DNA of 64,000 nt from Primorskyibacter sedentarius (GTDB lineage Bacteria > Pseudomonadota > Alphaproteobacteria > Rhodobacterales > Rhodobacteraceae): the NCBI RefSeq assembly GCF_004342065.1, contig NZ_SLZU01000001.1:1-64000 (forward strand), written 5' to 3'. The translations under genes and the position numbers were made by a program. The notes below the pieces were generated by a model. It did no database searches and was not told where the DNA came from. It worked only from the letters and a program-made list of their open reading frames with translations. Below are positions 9,089 through 17,761 of the stretch, in pieces (the stretch's first letter is position 1; the number at the start of each line of letters is the position of its first letter).

Positions 9089-9273
9089 ACGACCTGTTTG
9101 ACCTGCCCGTCATGACAGTCGCATGATGGGCCCAGATTTGAACACCATGGCGCGCGAGATCGTGGCCGCTTTCACATTCAGACAGGCGGACATCCTGATC
9201 ACCCCATCTATTCCGCCCGCATAGGCGACCCGGACATGACGCGACCGCCTCCAACGACAAAGGGACCGACAGT

Positions 9274-10197
9274 ATGATCAAGACGCTCTCAGGCACCCCG
9301 GCCAGCGCCTATAGTTTCGGCACGATGCAGTTCGGCGGAAAGGCAGATGACCGTCAAAGCGCCGCGATGTACGCCATGTGCCGCGACGCAGGGATCAATT
9401 TCTTCGATACGGCCTTTGTCTATACCGATGGGCGCTCTGAAACGATCCTTGGGCAACTGCTGGCGCATGAGCGCGACCAGATCTTCCTGGCCACGAAATG
9501 CGCAGGTGACGGGTGGGGCCGCAAAAATATCCTCGACCAATTTGACCAAAGCCGCAGACGCCTTGATCAGGACATGGTCGACCTTCTTTACCTGCACCAA
9601 TGGGATAGCGAAGGAAACCTTGACGAGACCTTCGAAACCCTTGCCGAGTTGGTAGAGCAAAATCGCGTGCGCCATGTCGGCGTGTCGAATTTCGCGGCCT
9701 GGCAGACGATGAAGGCGCGGGAAGTAGCGCGGAAATGCGGCATCGAAATCTCGGTCCTCCAGCCGATGTACAATCTGGTGAAACGGCAGGTCGAGGTTGA
9801 AATCCTGCCGATGGCCCTTTCCGAAGGCTTTGCCGTGTGTTCCTACTCACCGCTGGGCGGCGGGCTTCTGACCGGGAAATACGGCGCGGATGCGGGCGGC
9901 CGTCTGGTCGAAAACGACATGTACAAGGCGCGCTATGCGCAGGGCTGGATGCACCGCACTGCACAGGGGCTGACGGATCTGGCGGCGCAGATCGGCGTGT
10001 CGCCTGCAACACTTGCCGTGGCATGGGCCGCACGCCATCCCGGACTTTTCGGCCCGATCATCTCGGCCCGGTCGCCCGAGCAGTTGGAACCTTCCATCGC
10101 GGCCATCACCTTCGAAATGGATGACGCGCTCTATTCAGAAATCAGTGCACTTTCCCCTGCCCCGCCACCGGCAACGGACAGGCTGGAGGAGGCCTGA
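9274..10197 (+). CDS. Aldo/keto reductase
   Basis: 307 residues forming an AKR (beta/alpha)8 barrel. The catalytic tetrad is recognisable: Asp and Tyr in FFDTAFVYTDG, Lys in FLATKC and His in LLYLHQWD. The NADPH-binding region is around YSPLGGGLLTGKYG. AAGGGA lies eight bases before the ATG. The gene is convergent with the GntR gene downstream (40 bases apart). It is close to a kinase/RuBisCO-like pair and could reduce or oxidise a sugar-derived carbonyl in that pathway, but the substrate cannot be read from sequence. Confidence 0.88.
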   Translation: MIKTLSGTPASAYSFGTMQFGGKADDRQSAAMYAMCRDAGINFFDTAFVYTDGRSETILGQLLAHERDQIFLATKCAGDGWGRKNILDQFDQSRRRLDQDMVDLLYLHQWDSEGNLDETFETLAELVEQNRVRHVGVSNFAAWQTMKAREVARKCGIEISVLQPMYNLVKRQVEVEILPMALSEGFAVCSYSPLGGGLLTGKYGADAGGRLVENDMYKARYAQGWMHRTAQGLTDLAAQIGVSPATLAVAWAARHPGLFGPIISARSPEQLEPSIAAITFEMDDALYSEISALSPAPPPATDRLEEA

Positions 10198-10237
10198 CGT
10201 AGCGCGCCGGAGATGCCCCAGAAGTCTGAGGCCGCAA

Positions 10238-10975
10238 CTATCCCTGCCGGGGGGCGAACATCGAACGCGACCGGTCCAGATGGTTCTCCATCTCGGCCAC
10301 GGCCCCTTCGGCATCATTGGCGGCGATACGTTCGATAATACGGGCGTGTTCTTCCAGCGTGGCCTGCTCGAACCCCGACCAATGCAGCAAGGCGGTGTGG
10401 TATTCCTGAAGCCACCGCAGCATTGCACGTGACGCGGCTGTAATGACCGGATTCCCAAGAAGATTCGCAATGCCGGTGTGAAAGGCCATGTCCGCCTCGA
10501 TGAAGCTTCGGACTTCCAGATCGTCGGTCAGGTGGGCCTCTTGTTCCGCCAGAAGGGAACGAAGGGTTCGGACATCCTCTGCGGTTGCCTTCTTTGCCGC
10601 GGCGCTTACGATTCCCAGCTCGAACATCCGGCGGGCCTCTTTGAGGTGCTCCAGATTGGCGGGCACGGCATCCAGCAGGATATTGGCTATGTTGTCGCTT
10701 TGGTCGAGAACCAGATTGGCCGACAACTCGTTCACGCGGCTGCGTTCGCCGTGGCTGATCGTGATCAACCCTTGGGTATGCAGCGCCTGCAACGCCTCGC
10801 GCACGGCGGGCCGCCCGACACTGAACCGTTCCATCAGCGCACGTTCGGAGGGCATGTAGTCGCCCGGCCCCAGTTCGCCGCTTCTGATCATCTCTCGCAA
10901 ACGCTCCAGCACCTGCTCCGAAAGTTTCAGCCGCACGATCTTTTCCGATGACCCCGAAGGCGTGTCTGCAGGCAT
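10238..10975 (-). CDS. FadR-type GntR family transcriptional regulator
   Basis: 245 residues. A winged helix-turn-helix at ~12-80 (LSEQVLERLREMIRSGELGPG, then PSERALMERFSVGRPAVREAL) is followed by an all-helical FCD effector domain with the metal-binding His pattern (ADMAFHTGIANLLGNP and a later EEHARIIERI). FCD regulators usually bind organic or sugar acids. It is divergent from the kinase/RuBisCO-like genes with 133 bases between starts, so it is the obvious candidate repressor of that operon. The start ATG at 10975 has GAGGG upstream. Confidence 0.9.
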   Translation of the reverse strand: MPADTPSGSSEKIVRLKLSEQVLERLREMIRSGELGPGDYMPSERALMERFSVGRPAVREALQALHTQGLITISHGERSRVNELSANLVLDQSDNIANILLDAVPANLEHLKEARRMFELGIVSAAAKKATAEDVRTLRSLLAEQEAHLTDDLEVRSFIEADMAFHTGIANLLGNPVITAASRAMLRWLQEYHTALLHWSGFEQATLEEHARIIERIAANDAEGAVAEMENHLDRSRSMFAPRQG

Positions 10976-11051
10976 TCTTCACCGTCCCTCTTTTTGCGAC
11001 CAATTCCCAGACTTTGGCAGGCCATGTCAACGCAGTTGCCGTTTCAATCCG

Positions 11052-11093
11052 TTGACGGCCCGGTCAATCGGCTTTAGATCAAACTGGTATGAT
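11052..11093 (+). promoter_or_regulatory. Promoter and possible GntR operator of the kinase/RuBisCO-like operon
   Basis: A sigma70-like promoter reads TTGACG (11052-11057), 17-base spacer, TAGATC (11075-11080). Overlapping its -10 box is an inverted repeat ATCA-N8-TGAT (11078-11093), a plausible site for the divergent FadR-type regulator to block transcription. The kinase ATG follows at 11109. Confidence 0.5.
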
Positions 11094-11108
11094 GAGGTGA
11101 TATATGCA

Positions 11109-12470
11109 ATGACCGCGCCGTCTGCCAGTCCTTTCGAACGCCCGCTGGTCGCCTGGCTGGGCGATGATTTCACCGGTGCCGCCGCGGTGATGGAGGTTCT
11201 GACCTTCTCAGGCCTGCCGTCGATCCTCTATCTCTCCGACCCTGGGCCAGCGGTCTTGGCTGACACGCAGGGTCTGGCAGGCATCGGGATTGCCACGCTG
11301 GCGCGGTCGCAATCGCACGCATGGATGGAGGACAGGCTTCCGCAGCATTATGCGTCGCTGGATGCGACGGGTGCGGAACTGATCCATTACAAGATCTGCT
11401 CGACGCTTGATTCCTCGCCCACGGTCGGGTCAATCGGCAAGGCGACAGAGCTTGGGCTGCGGCATTTCGGACAGGCGCCGGTGCCGGTGGTGACCGCCGC
11501 GCCCCCGCTGCGGCGCTACCAATGCTTCGGTTCGCTCTTTTGTTCGGCGGCTGACAAGGTGCACCGGCTCGACCGGCATCCCGTCATGGCGCATCACCCC
11601 GTCACACCGATGACAGAGGCGGACGTGGCCCGCCACCTTTCGGCCCAGACCGACATCCCCACGGGCTGCATCGATCTTGAGGATATCGCGCAGGGGCGCG
11701 CAGAAGCGAAGATGGCGGCGGCGGCCAACATCTGGACAGTGGATCTGGTGTCAGAGGCGCAGCAGGCAGAGGTCGGCGCGCTGCTGTGGACCGGTCGCAA
11801 GAACCGCCGCTTTGTCGTGGGATCGCAAGGCATCGAATATGCTCTGGTCTCTCACCTGCGCGGTTGTGGCCTGCTGGAGGAGGTCCCCGAACCGAAAGGG
11901 CTGGGCCGGATCGACCGGTTTGCCGTGGTTTCAGGCTCGGTCTCGCCCATAACCGCCGCACAGATCGCATGGGCGCGCCAGAACGGCTTTGCCACTGTCA
12001 GGCTTGATGCTGCCAGCCTTTGCCGTGGGGGCAACGCGGCCAGCGACGCGCTGGACAGTGCTGCGGCCGCGGCACATGCGGCACTGGCGCAAGGCACCCC
12101 GCCCATCATCTTTTCCGCCGAGGGGCCGGACGATCCGGCGCTGGACGAAGTGCGCAATGCGTCGGGCGGCGATATGGACCGGGCGAACGATGTCATCGGG
12201 CGCGCGCTTGGCCGGATCATGCGCGGCCTTGTCGATGATCTGGGGCTGCGGCGCATTGCCGTGTCGGGCGGCGACACGTCCGGCCGGGTCTGCGAAGCGC
12301 TGGGGATTTACGCGCTGGACGCCGCGGCCCCCACCATCCCCGGCGCCGCGATCTGCCGGGCGCGTGCCAATGGCCCGATGGACGGGCTGGAAATTGCGTT
12401 GAAAGGCGGTCAGATGGGCTCGCCCGATTATTTCGGCTGGGTGCGTGACGGAGGAGGAGCACGGCAATGA
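11109..12470 (+). CDS. oiaK: Four-carbon acid sugar kinase (DUF1537 family; OiaK-like)
   Basis: 453 residues. The N-terminal acid-sugar-binding domain opens with GDDFTGAAA (residues ~18-26), the family hallmark. The C-terminal nucleotide-binding domain contains AVSGGDTSGRVCEALG near residues 380-395. The family phosphorylates threonate, erythronate or 3-oxo-tetronate-type acids. Members next to a RuBisCO-like protein include 3-oxo-isoapionate kinase. The ATG at 11109 follows GAGG; an upstream open frame of 49 codons lacks coding character. Its stop overlaps the start of the RuBisCO-like gene (ATGA), indicating translational coupling, so the kinase product is probably that enzyme's substrate. 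The exact acid remains an inference. Confidence 0.78.
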   Translation: MTAPSASPFERPLVAWLGDDFTGAAAVMEVLTFSGLPSILYLSDPGPAVLADTQGLAGIGIATLARSQSHAWMEDRLPQHYASLDATGAELIHYKICSTLDSSPTVGSIGKATELGLRHFGQAPVPVVTAAPPLRRYQCFGSLFCSAADKVHRLDRHPVMAHHPVTPMTEADVARHLSAQTDIPTGCIDLEDIAQGRAEAKMAAAANIWTVDLVSEAQQAEVGALLWTGRKNRRFVVGSQGIEYALVSHLRGCGLLEEVPEPKGLGRIDRFAVVSGSVSPITAAQIAWARQNGFATVRLDAASLCRGGNAASDALDSAAAAAHAALAQGTPPIIFSAEGPDDPALDEVRNASGGDMDRANDVIGRALGRIMRGLVDDLGLRRIAVSGGDTSGRVCEALGIYALDAAAPTIPGAAICRARANGPMDGLEIALKGGQMGSPDYFGWVRDGGGARQ

Positions 12471-13711
12471 CGTCAAAACGGTTTGAAGCGACCTATGAAA
12501 TCGAAAGCCCCGTCGGGCTGGAGCGCGCCGCCGCCGTCATTGCCGGGGAACAGTCCACCGGCACCTTCGTGCGGCTCGCATCCGAGACCGACGATCTGCG
12601 GGCGCGTTCCGCAGCACGGGTGGAGGAGATCAGGGTCACGCGCATCTCTGCGCACCCGTCGCTGCCCTGCCGCAAGACCGGCGAGAGCTATGAACGTGGC
12701 ATCGTCCGGCTTAGCTGGCCCATGGACAATATCGGCCCGTCCCTGCCCAACCTGATGGCAACCATCGCGGGCAACCTGTTTGAACTGGCAGAGACCTCTG
12801 CGATCCGCCTGATCGACCTTGTTCTGCCCGAAAGCTTTGCCCGCGCAATGCCGGGACCGGCCCATGGCATCGCGGGGACCCGCGCGCTGATGGGCGTGCC
12901 CGAAGGTCCCATGATTGGCACGATCATCAAACCGAGCATCGGGTTGAGCGTCGAAGATACCGCCAGCCTCGTCGGCACGTTGGCGCAGGCGCGCGTCGAT
13001 TTCATCAAGGATGACGAATTGCAGGCCAACGGGCCGGGCAATCCGCTGGAAGACCGGGCCCGCGCGGTGATGGATGTCCTTAACCGCGACGCAGACGCCA
13101 CCGGCAAGAAGGTCATGTATGCCTTCAACATCACCGGCGAGATTGATGAGATGGCCCGCCAGGTGGAACTGTTGGAGCGGCTGGGTGCCACCTGCGCGAT
13201 GATCTCGCTGAACTGGGTCGGGCTTAGCGGTATCCGTTTTCTGCGGGAACGCACCGCGCTTCCCATTCACGGGCACAGAAACGGCTGGGGGCTGATGTCG
13301 CGTTCTCCCGATATCGGGATGAGCTATACCGTGCAGCAGAAAATCTGGCGCATGGCCGGGGCGGACCATCTGCATGTGAACGGGCTCGACAACAAATTCA
13401 CCGAACCCGACGAAGTGGTGATGGAGGCTGCCCGCGCCGTGCAGTCAGAGCTTCCCGGCACCAAGCGCACCGCCCTTCCGGTGTTTTCCTCGGGCCAGAC
13501 GGTCTGGCAGATGGGGCCAAGTGCGGCCTTCCTTGGAAATCAGGATTTTCTTTACTGTGCCGGCGGCGGGATCATGAGCCATCCGGGCGGCCCCGGTGCG
13601 GGCGTCACCTCACTGCGCCAATCCGCCGATGCCGCACGGGCCGGTATTCCGGTAGAAGATTACGCCAAAGACCACCCGCAACTTGCCGAGGCGCTGAAGG
13701 CGTTTCGCTGA
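12467..13711 (+). CDS. oiaX: RuBisCO-like protein (probable 3-oxo-isoapionate-4-phosphate decarboxylase OiaX)
   Basis: 414 residues with a RuBisCO large-subunit fold. Compared with RuBisCO (from memory) it keeps Glu60 (E28), Asn123 (N103), Lys175 (K155 in IIKPS), the carbamylated Lys201 with Asp and Glu (K181, D183 and E184 in FIKDDE), His294-Arg295 (H270-R271), His327 and Lys334 (H303 and K310, same spacing) and the GGG-x3-HPGG phosphate loop. Lys177 is replaced by Ser (S157). It is therefore a catalytic RLP, not a CO2-fixing enzyme. Pairing with a DUF1537 kinase matches the reported OiaK/OiaX decarboxylation of 3-oxo-isoapionate 4-phosphate. No apionate-forming enzymes are in view. Confidence 0.8.
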   Translation: MTSKRFEATYEIESPVGLERAAAVIAGEQSTGTFVRLASETDDLRARSAARVEEIRVTRISAHPSLPCRKTGESYERGIVRLSWPMDNIGPSLPNLMATIAGNLFELAETSAIRLIDLVLPESFARAMPGPAHGIAGTRALMGVPEGPMIGTIIKPSIGLSVEDTASLVGTLAQARVDFIKDDELQANGPGNPLEDRARAVMDVLNRDADATGKKVMYAFNITGEIDEMARQVELLERLGATCAMISLNWVGLSGIRFLRERTALPIHGHRNGWGLMSRSPDIGMSYTVQQKIWRMAGADHLHVNGLDNKFTEPDEVVMEAARAVQSELPGTKRTALPVFSSGQTVWQMGPSAAFLGNQDFLYCAGGGIMSHPGGPGAGVTSLRQSADAARAGIPVEDYAKDHPQLAEALKAFR

Positions 13712-14002
13712 GAAATTGAGGCCGAACGGTACAATATCCCGGTGAGCGACGGCCTTCGCAGATGGCTGCGTCAGACCTCCCGACAAGGCGGCGTCGCGCA
13801 ATTCTGGCGCCCTCTGTCACCGACAGGGGTTGCTGCCCAGGACGGCGTTGGGCTGCGCCCCCAGCCCAATTCGACACGACAGGTTCTGTCGATCACCGGA
13901 CCTGCCGCAGGTTGGACGGGTGGCGGCATTCACCGCCGCCCTACAAGCCGTTCTTCCGCAGCCCGCTCCGCTCCACGACCCTTACCAAGGCGATAGGCCA
14001 CG
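13712..14002. other. Gene-free stretch between convergent operons
   Basis: About 290 bases between the RuBisCO-like gene and the terminator of the alcohol dehydrogenase gene. I see only short antisense-type frames, no RNA gene and no clear terminator for the plus-strand operon. Confidence 0.5.
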
Positions 14003-14033
14003 AAAAAGCGCCCCCGGATGAACCGGGGGCGCT
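14003..14033 (-). terminator. Rho-independent terminator of the PQQ alcohol dehydrogenase gene
   Basis: An 11-bp perfect stem (AGCGCCCCCGG with its complement, 14007-14017 and 14023-14033) and a 5-base loop are followed on the minus strand by five T. It lies 20 bases beyond the dehydrogenase stop codon. Confidence 0.85.
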
Positions 14034-14053
14034 GCACTGGCCTTCAAGAGGAG

Positions 14054-15829
14054 TTATTTGGAGGCCAGTTGTTCAGGCAAGCGGAACGTCCAGAGCATGC
14101 CACCTTGGTTGAGGTAGTTGACCTTCTTGGCAACTTCGCCACCCCAGAGCGGAACCGCCCCGCCCCAGCCGGAGATCACGGTCACATATTGCTCGCCATC
14201 CTGTTCCCAGGTGATGGGCTGACCGACGATGCCAGAGCCAGTCTGGAAGGACCAAAGCACCTCGCCCGTTTCGTCATCAAAGGCGATGAACTTGCCCTCG
14301 GGCGTGCCGGTGAAGACCAGACCGCCAGCGGTGGTCATGACACCTGCCCAAAGCGGCGCGTCGTTCTTGTATTCCCACTTGATCTCGCCGCTATCGGGGT
14401 CGATCGCCTTCAGGCTGCCAATGTGGTCTTCGTAGTTGGGCTTGATGGTGAAACCGGACCCAAGATAGGCCGCGCCCTTCTTGTAGGTGATCGGCTCGTT
14501 CCAGATGTCCATGCCCCATTCGTTCGAAGGCACGTAGAACAGGCCCGTCGTGGGCGAATGCGCCATCGGCATCCAGTTCTTGCCACCAAGGAAGGATGGC
14601 GAGGAAAAGACCACCTCACCCTTCTTGCCATCGGCAGCGGCGGACGGATCGCCGGGGCGGTTGGGCTCGTTGAAAATGGGACGGCCGGTGTCGTCGATGC
14701 CGTCGGCCCAGGTGATGTCCTTGACGAAGGGCACGGCCGAAACGAACGCACCGTCTTCGCGGTTGAGCACGTAGAAGAACCCGTTGCGGTCAGCAGTGGC
14801 GAAACGCTTGTTGCCGTCGCGGTCGGTATAGGCCACCACTTCGTTCACGCCGTCATAGTCCCAGCCTTCGCGCGGGGTGGTCTGGAAATGCCACTTGATC
14901 TCGCCGGTTGCCGGATCGATGCCCAGACGTGACGCCGCATAAAGGTTGTCACCGGCATTGCCCTCTACCGGGGTGCCAGCGTTGCGCAGGTGGCTGTTCC
15001 AAGGCGCCGGGTTCCCCGTGCCAAAGACCAGCGTATCGGTGTCGGCATCATACGACCCGCCCAGCCAGGTCGCCCCGCCACCGGTTTTCCACATATCCCC
15101 CGGCCAAGTCGCGTTGAGCGTGCCCGTCATGGTGCTTTCTTCGCCGTTCAGCATGCCCATATGGCCTTCGATCACCGGGCGTTCCCAGACCAGATCGCCG
15201 GTTTCAGCGTCACGCGCCTGAACGGAGCCGACGATGCCGAATTCGCCGCCCGAATTGCCGGTGACAATCAGGCCGTTCACGATCAACGGTGCTGCCGTAT
15301 AGCTGTAGCCCGCCTTGTAATCGGCGATCTTCTTGTTCCAGACCGTATCCCCGGTTTTCGCATTCAGCGCCACAATGCGGGCATCTAGCGTGCCGAAATA
15401 GATGTTCTCGCCATAGATCGCGGCACCGCGATTGACCACGTCACAGCACGGCAGAATGCCTTCGGGCAAACGCGCGTCATACTGCCAAATCTCTTCGCCG
15501 GTTTTCACATCGATCGCATACAGTCTGGAATAGGACCCGGTGATATACATGATCCCGTCATGCACCAGCGGCTGGGTTTCCTGCCCGCGCTGCTTTTCAC
15601 CACCAAGCGAGAATGCCCAGGCCGGCACGAGGTTCTTCACATTGTCCTTGTTGAGAATTTCGAGCGGCGAGTGGCGTTGCAGATGACGCCCCATCCCGTT
15701 GGTCAGCACGTCGCCCGTCGAGGCCGTGTCATTGGCCAGCATCTCTTCCGTGACGCCGGCACCATGGCCTTCGGCAAGCGCGGACGTGGCCAGCAAACCT
15801 GCGGTGACGGCGATTAAAAACTTGTTCAT
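14054..15829 (-). CDS. PQQ-dependent alcohol dehydrogenase, probable lanthanide-dependent ExaF/PedH type
   Basis: 591 residues with a 19-residue signal peptide (cut after ALA). It is an eight-bladed quinoprotein propeller. Visible features are the vicinal disulfide pair C128-C129 ([10 protein letters not shown]), metal ligands E196 (GGEFG) and N273 (TGNPAPW), and the catalytic base D324. D326 two residues later (WDYDG) is the extra Asp that marks lanthanide-binding enzymes; calcium-type MxaF has Ala there. Overall sequence resembles quinoprotein ethanol dehydrogenases (ExaF/PedH) more than XoxF methanol dehydrogenase. It acts in the periplasm and passes electrons to a cytochrome c, probably PedF encoded upstream. 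GGAGGAG precedes the ATG. A terminator follows. Confidence 0.88.
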   Translation of the reverse strand: MNKFLIAVTAGLLATSALAEGHGAGVTEEMLANDTASTGDVLTNGMGRHLQRHSPLEILNKDNVKNLVPAWAFSLGGEKQRGQETQPLVHDGIMYITGSYSRLYAIDVKTGEEIWQYDARLPEGILPCCDVVNRGAAIYGENIYFGTLDARIVALNAKTGDTVWNKKIADYKAGYSYTAAPLIVNGLIVTGNSGGEFGIVGSVQARDAETGDLVWERPVIEGHMGMLNGEESTMTGTLNATWPGDMWKTGGGATWLGGSYDADTDTLVFGTGNPAPWNSHLRNAGTPVEGNAGDNLYAASRLGIDPATGEIKWHFQTTPREGWDYDGVNEVVAYTDRDGNKRFATADRNGFFYVLNREDGAFVSAVPFVKDITWADGIDDTGRPIFNEPNRPGDPSAAADGKKGEVVFSSPSFLGGKNWMPMAHSPTTGLFYVPSNEWGMDIWNEPITYKKGAAYLGSGFTIKPNYEDHIGSLKAIDPDSGEIKWEYKNDAPLWAGVMTTAGGLVFTGTPEGKFIAFDDETGEVLWSFQTGSGIVGQPITWEQDGEQYVTVISGWGGAVPLWGGEVAKKVNYLNQGGMLWTFRLPEQLASK

Positions 15830-16170
15830 GTCTAGATCTCCTCCCGGAACCCCGACGCTCGGGGCCTATTTGGCGGGCAGTGCCCTTTGGGCGGCACGTT
15901 CCTGCACGTACTATTCGCGCAAACAGGCGATCGAGATATTGGATATTGGTCGTAAGACCATTTGCGGCTTGACAGACAGGATGGCCCGTCTGCCGCGCCC
16001 AGAAACCCTGCCGACAGTCAGCAGCGCCCAGACGCGACAGTCGGACGTTCTGCAGAGTGTCAGGCAGGGATTTGCGGCTTTCGCAGGCCGTGCAAGGTGG
16101 CGTTCAAACGGCCAATGGCTCACAAAGCAAAGGACTGGGGCCGCGACACACGAGGTTCAACGGTGCATCT
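15830..16170. other. Upstream region of the PQQ dehydrogenase gene
   Basis: 341 bases between the dehydrogenase start and the end of the Sel1-protein gene. It holds no convincing gene, but it does contain a palindrome (15947-15960) about 120 bases upstream of the dehydrogenase ATG. The dehydrogenase probably has its own promoter here. Confidence 0.5.
15947..15960. promoter_or_regulatory. Palindromic candidate operator upstream of the PQQ dehydrogenase
   Basis: TGGTC-GTAA-GACCA is a perfect 5-bp inverted repeat with a 4-base centre. Size and position suit a dimeric regulator such as the LuxR-type response regulators that control quinoprotein dehydrogenases, but no regulator gene lies nearby. 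Confidence 0.45.
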
Positions 16171-16707
16171 TCAGAACAAGGGGGCGTATTTCCAGTTATC
16201 CGCGTCAGGCGTCACTTCGTCCGGGTCGTAGCCTGCGGCCTGCAGGCGTTGAGCGACCGCCAGACCGTCGCGCGCCGCATCATCGATATATTGCCGCCCC
16301 AGCGTTTCGTTCCCCGCCACGCCGTGCCCGCGCAGCAGATCCAGACCATAGTTGAATTTCCCCACCGTATCGCCAAGTTGGGCCGCGCGCCTGTCCCATT
16401 CGGCTGCGGCATCGGGATCGTAATCTGCGCCCAGCCCGTTATTATCCAGCTGGCTCATCCATGTCATGGCACCCGTATACCCCGCCTCTGCGCAGTTCTG
16501 GAAAAGGGTTCGCGCCGAGGTATGATCGCCCGATTTCGTCAGCGCATAGCCCATGGAACACAGCACCATCCCGGTCTCGCCCCTTTCGGCGCGGTCGGTG
16601 AAGGATTGCCATGTCATCTCGTCAGGATTGAGCGTGCCCAGCTCTGCGGCAGTCTCCGCAAAAACGGGCGTGGCAAGGACGGTAGCGATGATGGCGAGCT
16701 TTTTCAT
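16171..16707 (-). CDS. Secreted Sel1-like repeat protein
   Basis: 178 residues with a signal peptide (MKKLAIIATVLATPVFA, cut before ETAAEL). Sel1/TPR-like helix pairs follow (GMVLCSMGYALTKSGDHTSA, then GAMTWMSQLDNNGLGADYD and GKFNYGLDLLRGHGVAGNET). Such proteins are periplasmic scaffolds for protein-protein contacts. Its place between the dehydrogenase and the beta-propeller gene suggests a role in the same redox system. No good ribosome binding site is visible at 16707. An ATG four codons upstream is an alternative start. Confidence 0.78.
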   Translation of the reverse strand: MKKLAIIATVLATPVFAETAAELGTLNPDEMTWQSFTDRAERGETGMVLCSMGYALTKSGDHTSARTLFQNCAEAGYTGAMTWMSQLDNNGLGADYDPDAAAEWDRRAAQLGDTVGKFNYGLDLLRGHGVAGNETLGRQYIDDAARDGLAVAQRLQAAGYDPDEVTPDADNWKYAPLF

Positions 16708-16801
16708 GCAAAGGAGCATACGGCAAACTGTCGGAAATTTGTACCCGGCTTGTGGTCGTAGAGGTGCCTGCACCGCTTCCGCCATGGAAACCGAAGTGCC
16801 C

Positions 16802-17761
16802 CTACTCCGTCGGGCGGAAGGCTGCGCCCCAGGGGAAACGCCCGACCTTGATGGATTTGACAGCCTTGCGCGCGGCCACATCAATCACCGTGACATCGCC
16901 GGAGACGCCATTGGTGGTAAACAGCTGCGTGCGATCCCTGTTGAAGGCCATGTGCCAGACACGCCGCCCGACCAGAATGTAATCCTCAACCTCGTAGGTA
17001 TCGGCATTGACGACGGCAACATGGTTGGACGGTCCAAGTGCGACGAAAGCATGCGTGTCCCCTTCGGCAAATTCAAAGCCGACAGGCTGCACGCGGTCAG
17101 GATGCACGCCCTGTACCTCGAAGCCGAACTTCGCCTTTTCGGCCTGCGTTTCGGTGTCGAACACCGTGATCGTGCCGCCGATTTCCGAGCTCACCCACAG
17201 CTCTGCTCCGTCCTTGACGAATTCGGCATGGCGGGGGCGGCTGTCGACAAGCGTATTGGCAAAGAGCTGCTGCGTTTCGGTATCGATCCAATGCGCCATA
17301 TTGGTGGTTTCGGACGTGGTGATCGCGATCCTGCCATCGGGGGACACCGCCATGCCTTCGGGTTCAATGCCAACATCAATCTGCGCCACGACCTTGCGGG
17401 TTTCGGTATCGACCACGGTTGTGATCGCGTCGTCCTCGTTGGCGATGTAAAGATGCCGGTCATCGGGGTGCAGCACGAATTGTTCGGGGTCGGCGCCCGA
17501 GGGCAGGTCATGCAGGATCTTGCCGGTGGCGGGATCCATCACCTGCACGGCGTTGCTGTCGGATGCACAGATATAGGCGCGCGAGAAATCCCGGGAAAAG
17601 GTGATGCCACGCGGCCGCTCGCCGGTCTCGTAGGTCTGGACCACCTCCAGCGTTTCAGTCGAGATGACGGAAACGGTGTTGTCCTTTTCATTGGTCACCC
17701 AGATTTCGTCGGCAAGGACGGGCTGGGCGAACATCAGGCAGGCTGTTGCAACTCGGATCAT
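16802..17761 (-). CDS. PQQ-dependent catabolism-associated beta-propeller protein (YVTN repeats)
   Basis: 319 residues with a short signal peptide (cut after VLA). A chain of YVTN/NHL-like propeller repeats follows, each ending in patterns such as VSVISTETLEVVQTYETG, VQVMDPATGKILHD and TVVDTETRKVVAQ. It matches the beta-propeller family that travels with PQQ-dependent alcohol oxidation genes. It is periplasmic; the molecular role is unknown. The ATG overlaps the stop of the upstream binding-protein gene (ATGA), so the two are translationally coupled. Confidence 0.85.
   Translation of the reverse strand: MIRVATACLMFAQPVLADEIWVTNEKDNTVSVISTETLEVVQTYETGERPRGITFSRDFSRAYICASDSNAVQVMDPATGKILHDLPSGADPEQFVLHPDDRHLYIANEDDAITTVVDTETRKVVAQIDVGIEPEGMAVSPDGRIAITTSETTNMAHWIDTETQQLFANTLVDSRPRHAEFVKDGAELWVSSEIGGTITVFDTETQAEKAKFGFEVQGVHPDRVQPVGFEFAEGDTHAFVALGPSNHVAVVNADTYEVEDYILVGRRVWHMAFNRDRTQLFTTNGVSGDVTVIDVAARKAVKSIKVGRFPWGAAFRPTE

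Noticed and set aside
12467-13711. RuBisCO-like gene considered as true RuBisCO
   Set aside because: Lys177 is Ser, the length is short at 414 residues, and there is no small subunit, phosphoribulokinase or carboxysome gene nearby.
14054-15829. PQQ dehydrogenase considered as MxaF methanol dehydrogenase
   Set aside because: It has Asp two residues after the catalytic Asp and lacks the mxaFJGI neighbourhood; its sequence is nearer ethanol-type quinoproteins.
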